A DNA stretch of 64,000 bases, from assembly GCA_024734555.1 (NCBI GenBank), contig JANPWX010000359.1, positions 1,798,129 through 1,862,128 on the forward strand, written 5' to 3'. The notes below the pieces were generated by a model. It did not search any database. It was not told where the DNA came from and worked only from the letters and a program-made list of their open reading frames with translations. A program made the translations under genes and the position numbers. Below, piece after piece: positions 52,401 to 64,000 of the stretch (its first letter is position 1; each line of letters begins with the position of its first letter). Origin of the DNA: Trochalopteron elliotii (lineage: Eukaryota; Chordata; Aves; Passeriformes; Leiothrichidae).

Positions 52401-55400
52401 AAACAAAGGCAAAAAAAGAGTGGTCAGTTCCACAATAAAGCCATATCCTGCAACCATTGTTTGGTGCTTCTGTTGATAACAGATCTGCTCACACTGAGGC
52501 TGCAGTTTCTTTTGAAGAAATGAGGGGTTTGAATGACAAACACTCTTGAGGATCAACTGAAATCATAACTGTATGGCCAAAATGATATTATAACATTTGA
52601 CATTAAAATGGCTACTAAGGTTTGAAGATGTTTTGTTTCTGTAGCTTAGCTTGCCACTAACATCCTGATGTTTACTTGAACAGTTGAAACGGATCTGTCA
52701 CCAGCAAAAGTGGTAAGTGGCATGACAATAGTGAAGAGATATGGAAAGACAGCTGAACTGCTGCAGATGTGAACTTCAAACATGACAAGATTTTTGACTG
52801 ACAGAAAAGTGGAACAGAGGCAGAAGTCTCCAAGGTCTGTTATCTTCGCACTTCTCTTCCTGTGTTCCTCTGTATCTGGGTACTTTTTTATCATTCTATT
52901 ATCATGCTTTGCAACTGTACTGTAGTGTCCAGTGTTACAGCTTTTCATTCCCACAACTTCATCTGGTTTTGTGTCCTTTCAGAATATTTTCTCTCAGTTT
53001 TATTGGAGAAATCAGAATAAAAACATACAATGTTGTTTTATATTTGTAGGCAGATACAATAGGTATGGTAAGAACTAGAGATTGTATTAAGAAAGAGGAA
53101 GCAAAAAACCCAGTATGCTGAAAAAAACTAAGTTTTAATGGATGTTCTGTGGTTCTTCTAGTTTATTTTGTGTAATTCAAATATTTAAAAATTTAAGAAC
53201 ATTTGAAAAATTAGATACTGTGATCAAATTTCCTTCAATCTGAACTATTTAAATCAATAGAAATAGAACACAGCATTTGTCATGATAAAATAATTGTGAA
53301 ATGCTGGAATATTACTGAAAAAAGTAGTTGAACTATTATGTCACAAATTTTAATGTAATCATTATGTTCCCAGAAAGTTTTTCACTGTAGTTAAGCCAAC
53401 AATTTCTGAAATAAAAGGTTGGGAGGAGACCTAATAGAAAACCTTCAAAATGCTTTAGTACAAAGCAGTTCTATAGAAATTTCATGGGATAAATTAGATG
53501 GAAGTAATTGTTTGCCAAGAAATAAGCACAAATCTGAACAGAGTTGCTCAAATGACAGTTTTCTGTGCAAATGATATAGAGAAAATGAAATTACAGACAT
53601 GGAGCCCACTCAACATGCAGTCCCCTTCCTACACATCTCTCCTACCATTTTTGTGTTGGAAAGTAGATGTAGACTGCTGCAGAAGAGTCTCTGGATTCCT
53701 GTTATATACATTTAGATAAAGCTACTTATTTCTAGCTTTCCTAGTTTAGTTCCTACAGGTCCTATTGCACCTGCATCAGATACTCTGGCTGCTGCCCCAG
53801 TCAGCAAAGGAAATAAACAAACACACATACAGATACTGCTGGTCGTCTTAGGCCAGCTAAGAAATGATGGCGAACCCTAGGCCTCTCTTTTTTCTCTTTT
53901 AAAGAGATCTAGAAACACAGAAGTTCTAGAAATAGGAGGAAGACACTGCTATGCATAAAAGAGGAGCTCAATGTGCACACCATATTTTATCTGATTGCCT
54001 GTAGGCTGAACAACCACATATTACCCAGCTGCAAACCCATTTTAGTTCTGTTATTTTGATATAATTTATCAGACTGTGCATTATTCGATAGTAAAGAGGC
54101 TTAGATTTTAGTGCATGGTCTTCTGTAGTCAACTGGAGTACTTACTAGTGAGTAAGGAATGAGGGAGTTTGCAGTTGTCATAATTCTTCTGCTAAAAAGA
54201 ATGTTTTCATGTGTCTGCCTTTGTGCTGGCTTATTGTAGCTTATCTGTTGCCTCATGAAAACTCACTTCAGCTTTTTTAAATGTTGACATCTTATACCAA
54301 AGTACAATTTAAGTGCAGAATTATGAGATATTTCAACTGAGTATTTATTTTCTTCAGTGCAGCCTTTAGCACAGATTTTACTAAGACCTACACTTTCTTC
54401 TTTTAATTTGTATTGTATTCTACCAGCTTGTTGCTCTCTGCTTCCTGATTAAGCAGCTGTTTGTTGCACAGTCAGTTAACAGTTTGGGATAACTGTGATT
54501 TTTAACCCTGGAGTGGGTGTTGTCTTATGGGCCAGTGAAATTTGGTATTGCTAGTTTTTGTTAGAGACAATAACACTAACACTTATTGTTCAGGATTCCA
54601 AGGATTGCATTTCTCAGTAATTGATATTGAAGTCCATAAGTCATAAAAAGTCTGTGATTTCAAAGGAATAAAGTCCTAGAATTCTAAGGACAGAATCTTG
54701 GTGAAAATCTAGAAAATGAACCCAAGGTTTTTGTTTGCCCTGATCTTCAGCATGGAAAATACATGTAATTCCCCCCCCCTCCCCGCCCCTCTTAGGTGCA
54801 GTGTCAGACTAACAAGGAATCTAAGCAAAAATCTGGCTTTTCGAAGCATCTCAATGTGTTCTTCAAAAGGAGTCAGTTCAGATCCAGAGGTGATTTTCCT
54901 TGCTATTTTATTCACACCCTCCCGCCCTTTCTCAGAATAACACCAGGATCTAGGACACTAGCAGCTTCTATTGTTCTGTAAGGTTGTCTGTTCCCTCCTG
55001 TGACAAGATGCAGAGTGGAATACAGCTTTGATGTGAAATGCCTCAGGCTTTCATCTTATAATGAGATCCCCCAAAAGATCCAAAAAATTCTAGGCTAAAA
55101 AAAGCTAAACTTTATTTGAATAAATAGTTGCATTTCAACTTTTTTATATAAAGAAAACATGAGGCAACTTGTGGTGACGCCACAGAAAAAAGATTTATGC
55201 GCTGTTCTCTTCTTGTCCACTATCACTGCAGACAGACCCTAGGTTTGAGCTGCTGAGAGCCCATAATTTCTGTGTAGTCCTGTTTGCAAGTTCTTTCCAG
55301 TCTTTCTAGAGTGTTCTTTCTTGTGAATGTCCTGTCTATTCCTTCTTGTGGTCTCCTCTGGCTTTCTCTCCCTTGGGCGCACTGAGTTATCCCCTGTTGT

Positions 55401-58400
55401 GTGAAGCAGGCTTCCTCCTCAACCAGCCTTTTCAAAGGAATAGAACACATAACTGAGAACACACAGATTAGACAAACACTGCATTAATGCATTGCTAGGG
55501 ACAATGGCAGAGAGAATGATAATCCAAAGATATTAATATATTAAATTCATTTCTAATAGTTGGTATGCCCCATGTGTGTGTACACATGTCCATATCCATG
55601 GGCATTGGTTTATGATTCTTTCCAATAGCTGCTGACCCCTTTTATTGGTTTTTCTGTTAAGAATTAATCAAAGTAAAACTCTGAGGTAACAAAAGACAGT
55701 TTGCTCAGCCTTTCCATAATCTTCCTCACTAAAAATAACAACTGCATGTAACAATGATGATAAAGGAAATCCTGCTGTTTGTGGTAAAATTTACAATTGA
55801 TTAACAGTGATATTTAAAACCTATCAACTGCAACATGGTAGTTTCAAATTTCAGCAGAGCTACATTTTCATGCTCCTGTGAGGTTGCAAAATCTAAACCC
55901 AGGGTCTTTGGGTGGGTTCACAAAGTAAATGCAGGCAGCAACCAAAGCAATTCCAGTTTCACTGTCAGGCTTTTCATGGTATCTCCCTGGCCACCTGAAG
56001 CGCTTGAAAAACTTCCCTTTCAGAATGTGCCATCAATCAAAAATAGTTTTGCAGAATATGTTTTATAATAATCTTGTTTACACCTGTGATTTTCATCCAC
56101 TTTGTTTTTAGCTGTCCAGAGCATTTTCTTTTAGGCCTTACATTAAGGACTGTGTAGCAATTCATTCATACACATTCTTGATATTCCAGCAGGCTTTCTC
56201 TCATTATCTATATGAACCTGGAAGGTGTGGAATGAATTTCAGGAAAATAATTTACTCTCCTGCCTCCCTCCTACCTCCTGTTCTCACAGCTGTTACTGGT
56301 AGAGTTACTAATAGTAATCCAATAAGTACTTTTGTGAGACAGAATTTCATTATCATCTAGTGGGACAAGTAAGTTCCTTGCATTGCTTCAGTGTTTTCAC
56401 TTACCATCTGTACTACAAGATAATCTATTTGAAATGTATGATATAGTGAAGTTCAAAGCTATCCAGCAAAATCCCATGTTACTGAATTAGGTTAATATTT
56501 TGTACCTTTTTGTGTTTTCTTAGGTCCAGGTGTAGACTAGCAATCACAGCAATAGTCACTTGGTGGAGCCAGATTACTCTGCAAGTGAATGTGCTTTACA
56601 AATTGTTTGCAGAAAAGCTATCAAAGACAGGATTTATAAATAGCAATTTGGAGGAAGATAATAAAAAAAATGTGGGATTTCAATACATCCTTTTAGGAAT
56701 TACAAGCTTTACAGCTTTGCTTTTAATTACTCTAGCACAGAAGGATCAAACTTCCTGGCCAAAGCAAAAGCTATCTCTTTTTGCTGGAATAAAATGGGAA
56801 TACAGTGTTGGTATATTTGATAATGTACATGCAAGCCTGCAGGGATGAAGTCATAGCTGTCAATCTTGGTACTATTTTTTTAAATTCAGAGTGTTAATGT
56901 TTATATATGTTTTTACATTATTTTCCAGCAAATATTTTAAATTTATGCCATACTCTTCTAAATGTTCTTCATAAAATCTGGAAAGATGCCTAATTTATTT
57001 CTGGTATAGAGAACAGATTATGCTTGGAGGAAAAAAGGAGAGGATATCACACTGTGAACACCTTCTCTATACTCTGCTAAGTATGAGGATCTCTCAGTAA
57101 CTTTTCCTCACAATTTGTTTCTTTTTTATCCATATGAATGAGACACTATTTAAAGAAGTGTCAACAGTAGAAGCACCTACTCATTCTTATTCTGCACTGT
57201 ATGTACTGTGCACACTGTAACAAAGAACTTGGGGAATTTATGGCTCTCTCTGCCATTGTGATACTCCGTGATCAGAGGTTACCGCTGGGAGTGTGTGTAT
57301 TTTCTTGTGGGTTTGTGTGCGAGCTTTTTTTTTTGTTTCTATTATTCTTGTTTTTTTTAGTGTTTGCATGCATTGAATTCCTGAGATGGATAAGGATAGG
57401 TATTTTTGAGGAGTTGTTCTGACTACCATGTTAACAAAATCTTACACTTTCAATATAATCTTTAGACTTGTCAGATCTCATTTACTGGGAATAGACTCTG
57501 TCATTTGAGCTCAAGCTTCATATTTTATTGCATAATATATTGAGCACATGGCTCTTTCCTGGTTGGTGACCCCCTGTGCCAAAAAGAGCCAGTTCTTCCA
57601 ATCAGCCATCTGTTGATAGATATATCCAGAAACCAGGGTTATAGAAGAGGAGACAAGCCACAGCACTGGGAAGAAGAGCTTAAGATTGGCCAGCTAAAGG
57701 GGTTTATGCTCTGAAATCCAAGTTAAAAGACAAAATTCTCAGTGACATAATGCCATCACAGTCCCACACATTGTACGTCTTTGCTCCCAGCTCCTGTATG
57801 TGTTTTTAGAAGTGCATCTGCTTCCATGACCTGTCGAGTCAGATGACAGTTGAGATTTTCAAGCCTTCGAGATACTGGCAGACCTGGCACAGTGTGTCCT
57901 TATGACTTCTTCTAGCATAAAAAAGTGAGAAACTTCTGGAAAACCTGATGTTACAGCTTCCTAGACTGTACATACAAAATCATGCTGGAGACATTATTCA
58001 GAACCACTAAGATTTTCTAAATAATTAGATTTCCTCGATTATTTTTGCACAGAACACATTCTTTGTCAGTGAATAAAAATACGCATCATGAAAACAAACC
58101 ATATTTCTAGAACATCTTAATTTATAACTGTAGGCAGCAACAAGATAAATGTTAAGGAGAATTAAAAATTACTGTATTTCTCCCCTGCTAGGGAGGAGAA
58201 AAAAAAGGTATATTAAACCTTCATGTAAAGAACAGGTCACATTTTATGCAAAGACAGCAATGACATTACTGGTGAAAAAGAGGAAAGGTCAAAAAGAAGA
58301 AAAAATTGAAATACAGAAGTGGTTTTCCCACCTACAAAAGGGCAGGATGTGCTCTGTTAAAGTTAGAAGATGGAATAGGGGCAGGACACATGTGGAGTGT

Positions 58401-61400
58401 TGGTTTTGCACATCCCGAATAGCTGGAAAAGAGCCCTTGTGGTGGCCTCTTTCTGGATCATTGTCCAGAATTTCTATTCAGACAAAATGATGACAAGTGT
58501 TAAATTTTGCAGTGCTTTTCCAGATGATGAAGTCTGTGGAGGTTTGGGGGATTTCATTTGTTTTTGGTTTTTTTTTTCTAAATGGATAGCTCTATTTCTC
58601 TTTTATACTTTTGGTTACACCCTGGAAAATTTGCATTTGGTTTCACTGCCTTTTCTTAGGATAAGCAGTACTTATAAGTCACACAGGGTTTTTGACATCC
58701 TTGAGCAGGGAAGAAAATTTTTGAAATTTCTTTCTTTTTCTGATTTTCTGCTTTCCTTCTGTGATACCTTTGAACAGCTGTATGTAGTTCTGCCAACAAG
58801 GGAGAGAGGTTCTCAGCTGAAGGGTTTTAAAAGTTCATTAATTTAATTTATTCTGCCTCTCCAAAGGAGATTTGCATTGTCATTGGAATAGTTGCTCTTA
58901 CCTGTTTTTTTTCCCTCTTCCTTCCTTCCCAGCTGAATTGGAGATTTACAATCAGAATCTCTGATTTCATGCATTTTCTAACTGGTATGTCTAGTTTTGT
59001 TGCTTTTAGATAAACTACTTGATTTTATATGCTTTCATTTTCATTCAGTTTATTGCTCTTTTCTTTTTTTCTATTCTCCGTGTGGTTTTGTATCATCAGG
59101 AAATTTCACTTCTTCCCAAATGCATCTCCATCCAGGTTAAAAAGGAGAGACATTCAATCAGTCAGTAAATCCCTACTCTCTGAAAACACAGTCAGCACCA
59201 GCTGTAGCTCAATTAAACTCAACACTTGAATAGTTCACAAGAGAACCCACACTTGTATACACACATTAATCAAATAAATCCATTTTAACCTGTAGTCATA
59301 TTCCAAACTTTCAGTTAATAGCTTGGACAGTAAAATGGGAGCTGGAGATACATGATGCAAGTAGCAGATAACTAAACCTTCTCAGCATAATGTTTAAACT
59401 TACGTTGTCCTGATAGGCACACTAAACAAGGTATGCTAAAGGAACCTAAAATACATGGAGTTTACATGCCTAAATGTTGATGGAACACTTCTCCCAAGTA
59501 AAACAAGTGACTCAGCTGTTCAGAACTGCTTGACATCTTTCTAGTTTGAAAATAGAAAAAAATGTTTTTTCCTTGTTGGTTTTGTTAGTTAGTTACTTTT
59601 AGTTAGTTTAGTTAATGTTAGTTTTTTACTTTTTTCCCCTAGGATTATGAATGCAACAGTTTGTAGAAAGAAGACTATTTCTATGCATGTTATTAAGCCA
59701 ACTTAAAAAACATTGTAAATAAAGTTATGCTTGTGTTATTGAGACAGAATGTCTGCCTTCATTTCTTAATTCTGCGGATATTAGTTCCCAAGGATCACTG
59801 ATTTCATAATTCATATTAAAAACAACTTGCATGTAACAATAGGTGCTTAAATCCTGCTGACTCCACATTAATGACCCATACCGCCTTGGCCATGGGACTG
59901 TACTTTATAGCCAGCAAACCCCAACTAAAGGGCACTCTAGCTAAAAAGCACCCCAGTCTGTGGAGAATACAGGCCACATCAGACTCTATTCTAGCTTTCT
60001 AGTCTCATTAATTGTCTTATGAACAGATTTCAGACAAGGTCAGGCTGCCCATGCTGATTGCTATTTAGAATCTGTTCCAAAAGGAGCATTACTGCCACTG
60101 GTTGGGAATATTTTACTGAAATTACTTTTGTCATTAAGTGACTGGTTGTCAAACTGAAGTATATTTAGCTTAGTTTGGGACATCTATCTTGACCTTATGC
60201 TGGAGAGAGATAAAGATGGACAAGCAGTTGTCCCAAACCACAACAGTCAAGTTCACAAACTCTACTGGGATCAAGTCCTGGCTGCAGTAAAATGTTTGAG
60301 TGTTTATAGATAATGTATATATGCAACAGTTCTACCCCAAGATAACCTGGTTCCTCATGTAATGTTAGAAAAAGGGTTAAGCTTACACCCCTGGTTTCTG
60401 ACCAGGTTGTACACCATGTTGAACCTGAGCTGGAAGTGTCAGGGAAAGCATGCTTTCTCTTGGTGAAAACCTTCAAGAAGCTTTAGTTTCATACTCATGT
60501 GGAGTCAAAAATGTTTGAAATGTGGAATTACATGAGAAAATACTTTTTTTCCACAGCTGTAGTTAAAATCCCTTTTTCTCTGAAGTGATGGGGAACATTT
60601 TTTGGTGATAGCCTGGTAGGCACAGCCGTGAAAATGTTTTGCTTGTCACAGGCCATCGGCAGTGATCCTCCCTTGGGCTGACAGCAGTGATACAGACAGA
60701 TCACTTCCCACACTCTCTGCAGTAACTGAGTTTGGATTTGCTTGATATGAAATCATGTGCTCTTTGGCTGGCTGTTTCACCTTGCACCCAAACATTCCCA
60801 GTTCCAAGCACAAAAAGCCCTAATCTGGAAACCTGGGAGGTTATTAGAGACTCCCTGTGAAAATGATACCACTGTTTCTTCTTTTGCCTCATGACCTGTG
60901 CCTGACACTGAGAGACACTGAAGTTAGCTCCAGAGCTCACTTAAATCAGTGGGATCTTTTGGATGGGCTTTAATGTCTATGGACCAAGTCCCAGCAGAAC
61001 TCTGAAAATAAAACTCTAGCACTTTACCAAATACTAATTTAGTGGTGAAAAGATTTGGTCTATAATTGATAAATAATAGGAATTTTTCCAAACCTATCTT
61101 AAAATCTTTCCTCACTGACACTTCCTAGCTCCAAAATAGTTTTTAAAGAGGATTATAGTAGTGCTCTAGGTTCTGAAATCACTGGTGTATTCTTTCTGAC
61201 ACTCCTAGGTGTCTGCTTGCATTTGAAAGGCACAGATAGTTCTAAGATCTGATTAAGGCTTGATTTGTGGTATGAAAAACTTGAACACCTTTTATAAAAG
61301 GAAAAAAACCCTGGCTTCAAAAGTTGCTCCAGTTCTGAAACTTTAATAGATATTTTACCTGTTTTTATTCAGTATAATTTTAAATAGAAGCACTGAAGAC

Positions 61401-64000
61401 AGTGCCATAGGCTACAGGGTGGCACAGCTTTAAGGTGGCAAATGAAGTAACTTGTGGATATTTAGAAGTGCTCAACAAACCATAAAGTACTACAAGGATC
61501 GGAAGACAGGAAAAACTCAGATGGCTACAAATAACTGAATGTTTCCCTAGGGCATAAACATTAATGACTTTAATTAGATTATAATTGCTCGTGGAAGCAT
61601 AGTCTTGCACAAGACAAAAATACCTGATATTGCATTTGCAACTAGGCAACTGTAAGAGAAGTACGAGGAGGTTTAATGTTAAACAGAAGTTATTTACTAA
61701 ATATAAGGTGGTGCACAGTATATGCTCTATTCTCAGGATATACTCATATATTTTTCAGATGGCAGCACTGCTTCATATATTTGGCACTGAGTTGTAGTTG
61801 TTGGAGTTAGAGATTGTAACTGAAAGGATAACAGATGGCAACATATTTGTTTAACTGAGGGTCTTTAGGGCCCTATGTACTTGATTTTTCATCAGTACAC
61901 TTGCAAAAAGATGCCTCAGTAACAACGCTTGGAATACCCTATCCTTGTGTTGAGTGAAGATCTAGATATTCACCCAATATTTATAGCTCCACAAATTAAA
62001 ATCCTGATTTAGATCCATGAACTGCATTTCAGCTAAAATAGTCCTGTCACATTCCAGGAGGTTTGATACACCAGGTTATCAGGCACATGTGCAACATGGC
62101 TACGTGATGACTAAGTCCTTCTGCCCATTCTGGAAGTCTCCTGGTTGCCAACCTGTAAAAGTCACAAGGGGGAAGTACATTGATTAAAAAAAGTGACTTT
62201 ATTCTCAGTATGGGAACTGAGAAGTTTTAACCCTCAGCTACAGCCTTACTGAAACATTACCTCTCATGGAATCTTTGTTCTCTTGGCTTTGCAGTGGCCT
62301 AACCACACCAAGAAGAGTGCAGAGTATCTGCTGCCCCTTTAAGTTATAGTCAAGTGATTAAGTTTCCTGTCAAAATAAGTTTTAAACCCCTGAGGTAAAA
62401 GAAAAATGAGTTCTACTATCTTCCACATTTTTTAAACATACTAGCCCCTAAACAATTACTGATAGAAGAAAAGGGGCATAACAAAAACACTTCCACTGAA
62501 AAGATGCAGCTTCTGCAGATTGGTTCAAAATCCTGTGCAAATCAGAGAATCCCTGCTGTCTTAGCATGGGGCAGATCAGGTGTCCTACTCCTAGTTTCTC
62601 ATATGGACAGATCATCTGTCCAGTAATGTCTGCTCTGTTAGAAGTAGAAGGATCCACTGTTACTGGCATCTGTTCACACTATTAACAAGACAAAAGATTT
62701 TTTGTTGTTGTTGTTATTGGTTTTCACAGGAAGTGGTTACATGAGGGCTTCACGATTATGAAATATTATGAGACAATCAAAATGGTTAAAATATATGAAT
62801 CTCTCGATTATGTGTTTATACTGGTGTTAAAAACTTTCAAGAAAATTTTAAAAATGTAATACAAATGTATAATACATAAAAAACCTAACACTGAATCTGA
62901 CTTTAGTCTGAAATATAGCCCAAGGCAGCAGGCATTTTCTCACTGAGAGCATTTGATCATTGACTAGATCAAGGTATTAGCTCTGCAGCACACAGACTCA
63001 ATTCATGACTGAGATCAGCTATTACATGGACTGGTTCAAAAGCATTTGGGCACCGTCTGAGGGAGAGAGCCTGTGCTCTGATCAGATCCAGAAGACCTGT
63101 GAACAAACCTGTATAGACACTGCCTGCAATGTAAACATGGAACAGTGTACACTTGTATATTTGGCGCAGTTGAACACGTACAACTCCACTAAAATGAAAT
63201 ATAAAGGAATAAATGTAGATGAAAAGGCACCATGGAAGGTACTGATCCCATGTTGTTGATTTTACAGCTTAATAGTTATTTAAAAGTTATTAGTTATGTT
63301 AAAATATTATTGGGGGGTGGGATTTTTTTTAAAGTCCTCATCTTTAAAAACAGAAAGGTTATTTGCCTGATAAGATCATTACTTTCATGTTGTTGCTTCC
63401 CAGGTTACATTAGTGACATTCACCATTGGGTCTCAGGAATAGCTGCAGGTGTTCTCAGCTAGCACAAACACTGCTACAATTAATTTACTTCTGCCAGACT
63501 TTTACCTTGCTCCTATAGCAAATAAAGTGTTTCAAACAACTGTAAGAACATTAGTTACTCTTAATGAGAACACTGTTGACTACGATTACACAGATGCTTT
63601 ACCTTTCTAACATAAAGTTGTAGTTTGTTAGTGATGATGTGAAAAATAGGTCAGATGAAAATACTAGAGACCAAATTCCGAGATCCTCATTTCATTTTTA
63701 TACACTTTTTTCTCCTTTTAATTCTAGATAGATCAAGCTTTCAACAGAGAGATCAGTTAGGAAATTGGGAGAGAAAAACAGTCTTTAGCTCAATACTCTT
63801 CACTGATTTACATTTTAGGTAGTGGTATTTCCTTAAAGGATTGTAGGTCTTTTAATCTTCTCATATGCTATGCACTATAGCTCTTTTCATTTGCTTCATC
63901 TCAGTGTTTTTACCCTACTTTCTTCTTTTATACTTTGACTGTTTTAACCCTATATCTGCCATAATTCCGGACTTTACCTCCATGGCCATCAAATAAAATA
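46451..64000. other. Intergenic DNA upstream of SGO1
   Basis: About 17.5 kb, AT-rich. No exon chain, tRNA, CR1 or LTR element that I can support. It holds 22 T at 47176-47197, a C-rich run near 54772, and a degenerate TTAG-rich stretch near 59585-59630. Open frames of 60-149 codons occur but show no family motif or splice-consistent partners. AATAAA hexamers at 59718 and about 63520 are uninterpreted. Confidence 0.65.
47176..47197. repeat. Poly-T tract, 22 nt
   Basis: Uninterrupted T run in intergenic DNA, upstream of SGO1. Confidence 0.9.

Noticed and set aside
53415..53460. Short CR1-like phrase GGAGGAGACCTAATAG
   Set aside because: The match is too short and flanking CR1 blocks are missing.
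56510..56848. 112-codon + strand frame with a hydrophobic stretch
   Set aside because: Unrecognised, AT-rich, with no splice-linked neighbours or conserved motif; expected by chance at this length.
57549..57591. 9-bp inverted repeat TGGCTCTTT / AAAGAGCCA
   Set aside because: Short arms with a 25-base loop; common by chance in 64 kb.
63400..63462. Peptide GYISDIHHWVSGIAAG, faintly like the SD..HHW..AG end of lipid phosphatases (PAP2)
   Set aside because: The required Arg and Asp of the motif are missing and no other phosphatase exon is nearby.

Overview
This is a window of bird nuclear DNA. It holds almost all of one gene, KAT2B (PCAF), on the + strand and all coding exons of a second, SGO1 (shugoshin 1), on the - strand. 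The two genes converge tail to tail. The same pair is adjacent in human at 3p24. The avian call rests on CR1 retrotransposon 3' ends, a tRNA-Ile-derived SINE with a CR1-like tail (TguSINE1 type, which hints at a passerine) and an avian LTR-like dispersed repeat. Species cannot be fixed from the sequence alone. I recognised both genes by translating exons, checking GT/AG boundaries and confirming that codon phase is kept across every junction.

Layout. 1-8049 is KAT2B intron 1; its first ~0.6 kb is GC/CpG-rich, and coding exon 1 (about 100 N-terminal residues) lies upstream of the window. 8050-37770 carries KAT2B coding exons 2-18, 2193 coding bases for 730 residues plus stop. The 3' UTR probably ends just after the AATAAA at 39464. 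39490-41257 is the short convergent intergenic spacer, with a tRNA-derived SINE. 41258-45525 is SGO1 on the - strand: seven coding exons, 1704 coding bases, 567 residues plus stop. Its promoter CpG island spans about 45.6-46.45 kb and is interrupted by a 318-base run of N (46013-46330). 46.45-64 kb is AT-rich intergenic DNA upstream of SGO1, where I found no supportable gene.

Function. KAT2B is a lysine acetyltransferase of transcriptional coactivator complexes: N-terminal PCAF-homology domain, GNAT catalytic domain, C-terminal bromodomain. SGO1 protects centromeric cohesin in mitosis together with PP2A. They are neighbours by conserved synteny; nothing here suggests a shared pathway.

I found no new biological system. 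The items most worth a second look are an inverted-repeat element with a minisatellite-like core in KAT2B intron 10, a diverged direct-repeat pair in intron 5, loss of the HP1-binding and KEN motifs in the predicted SGO1, the tRNA-Ile SINE, and a 43-nt poly-A tract close upstream of the exon 2 acceptor.
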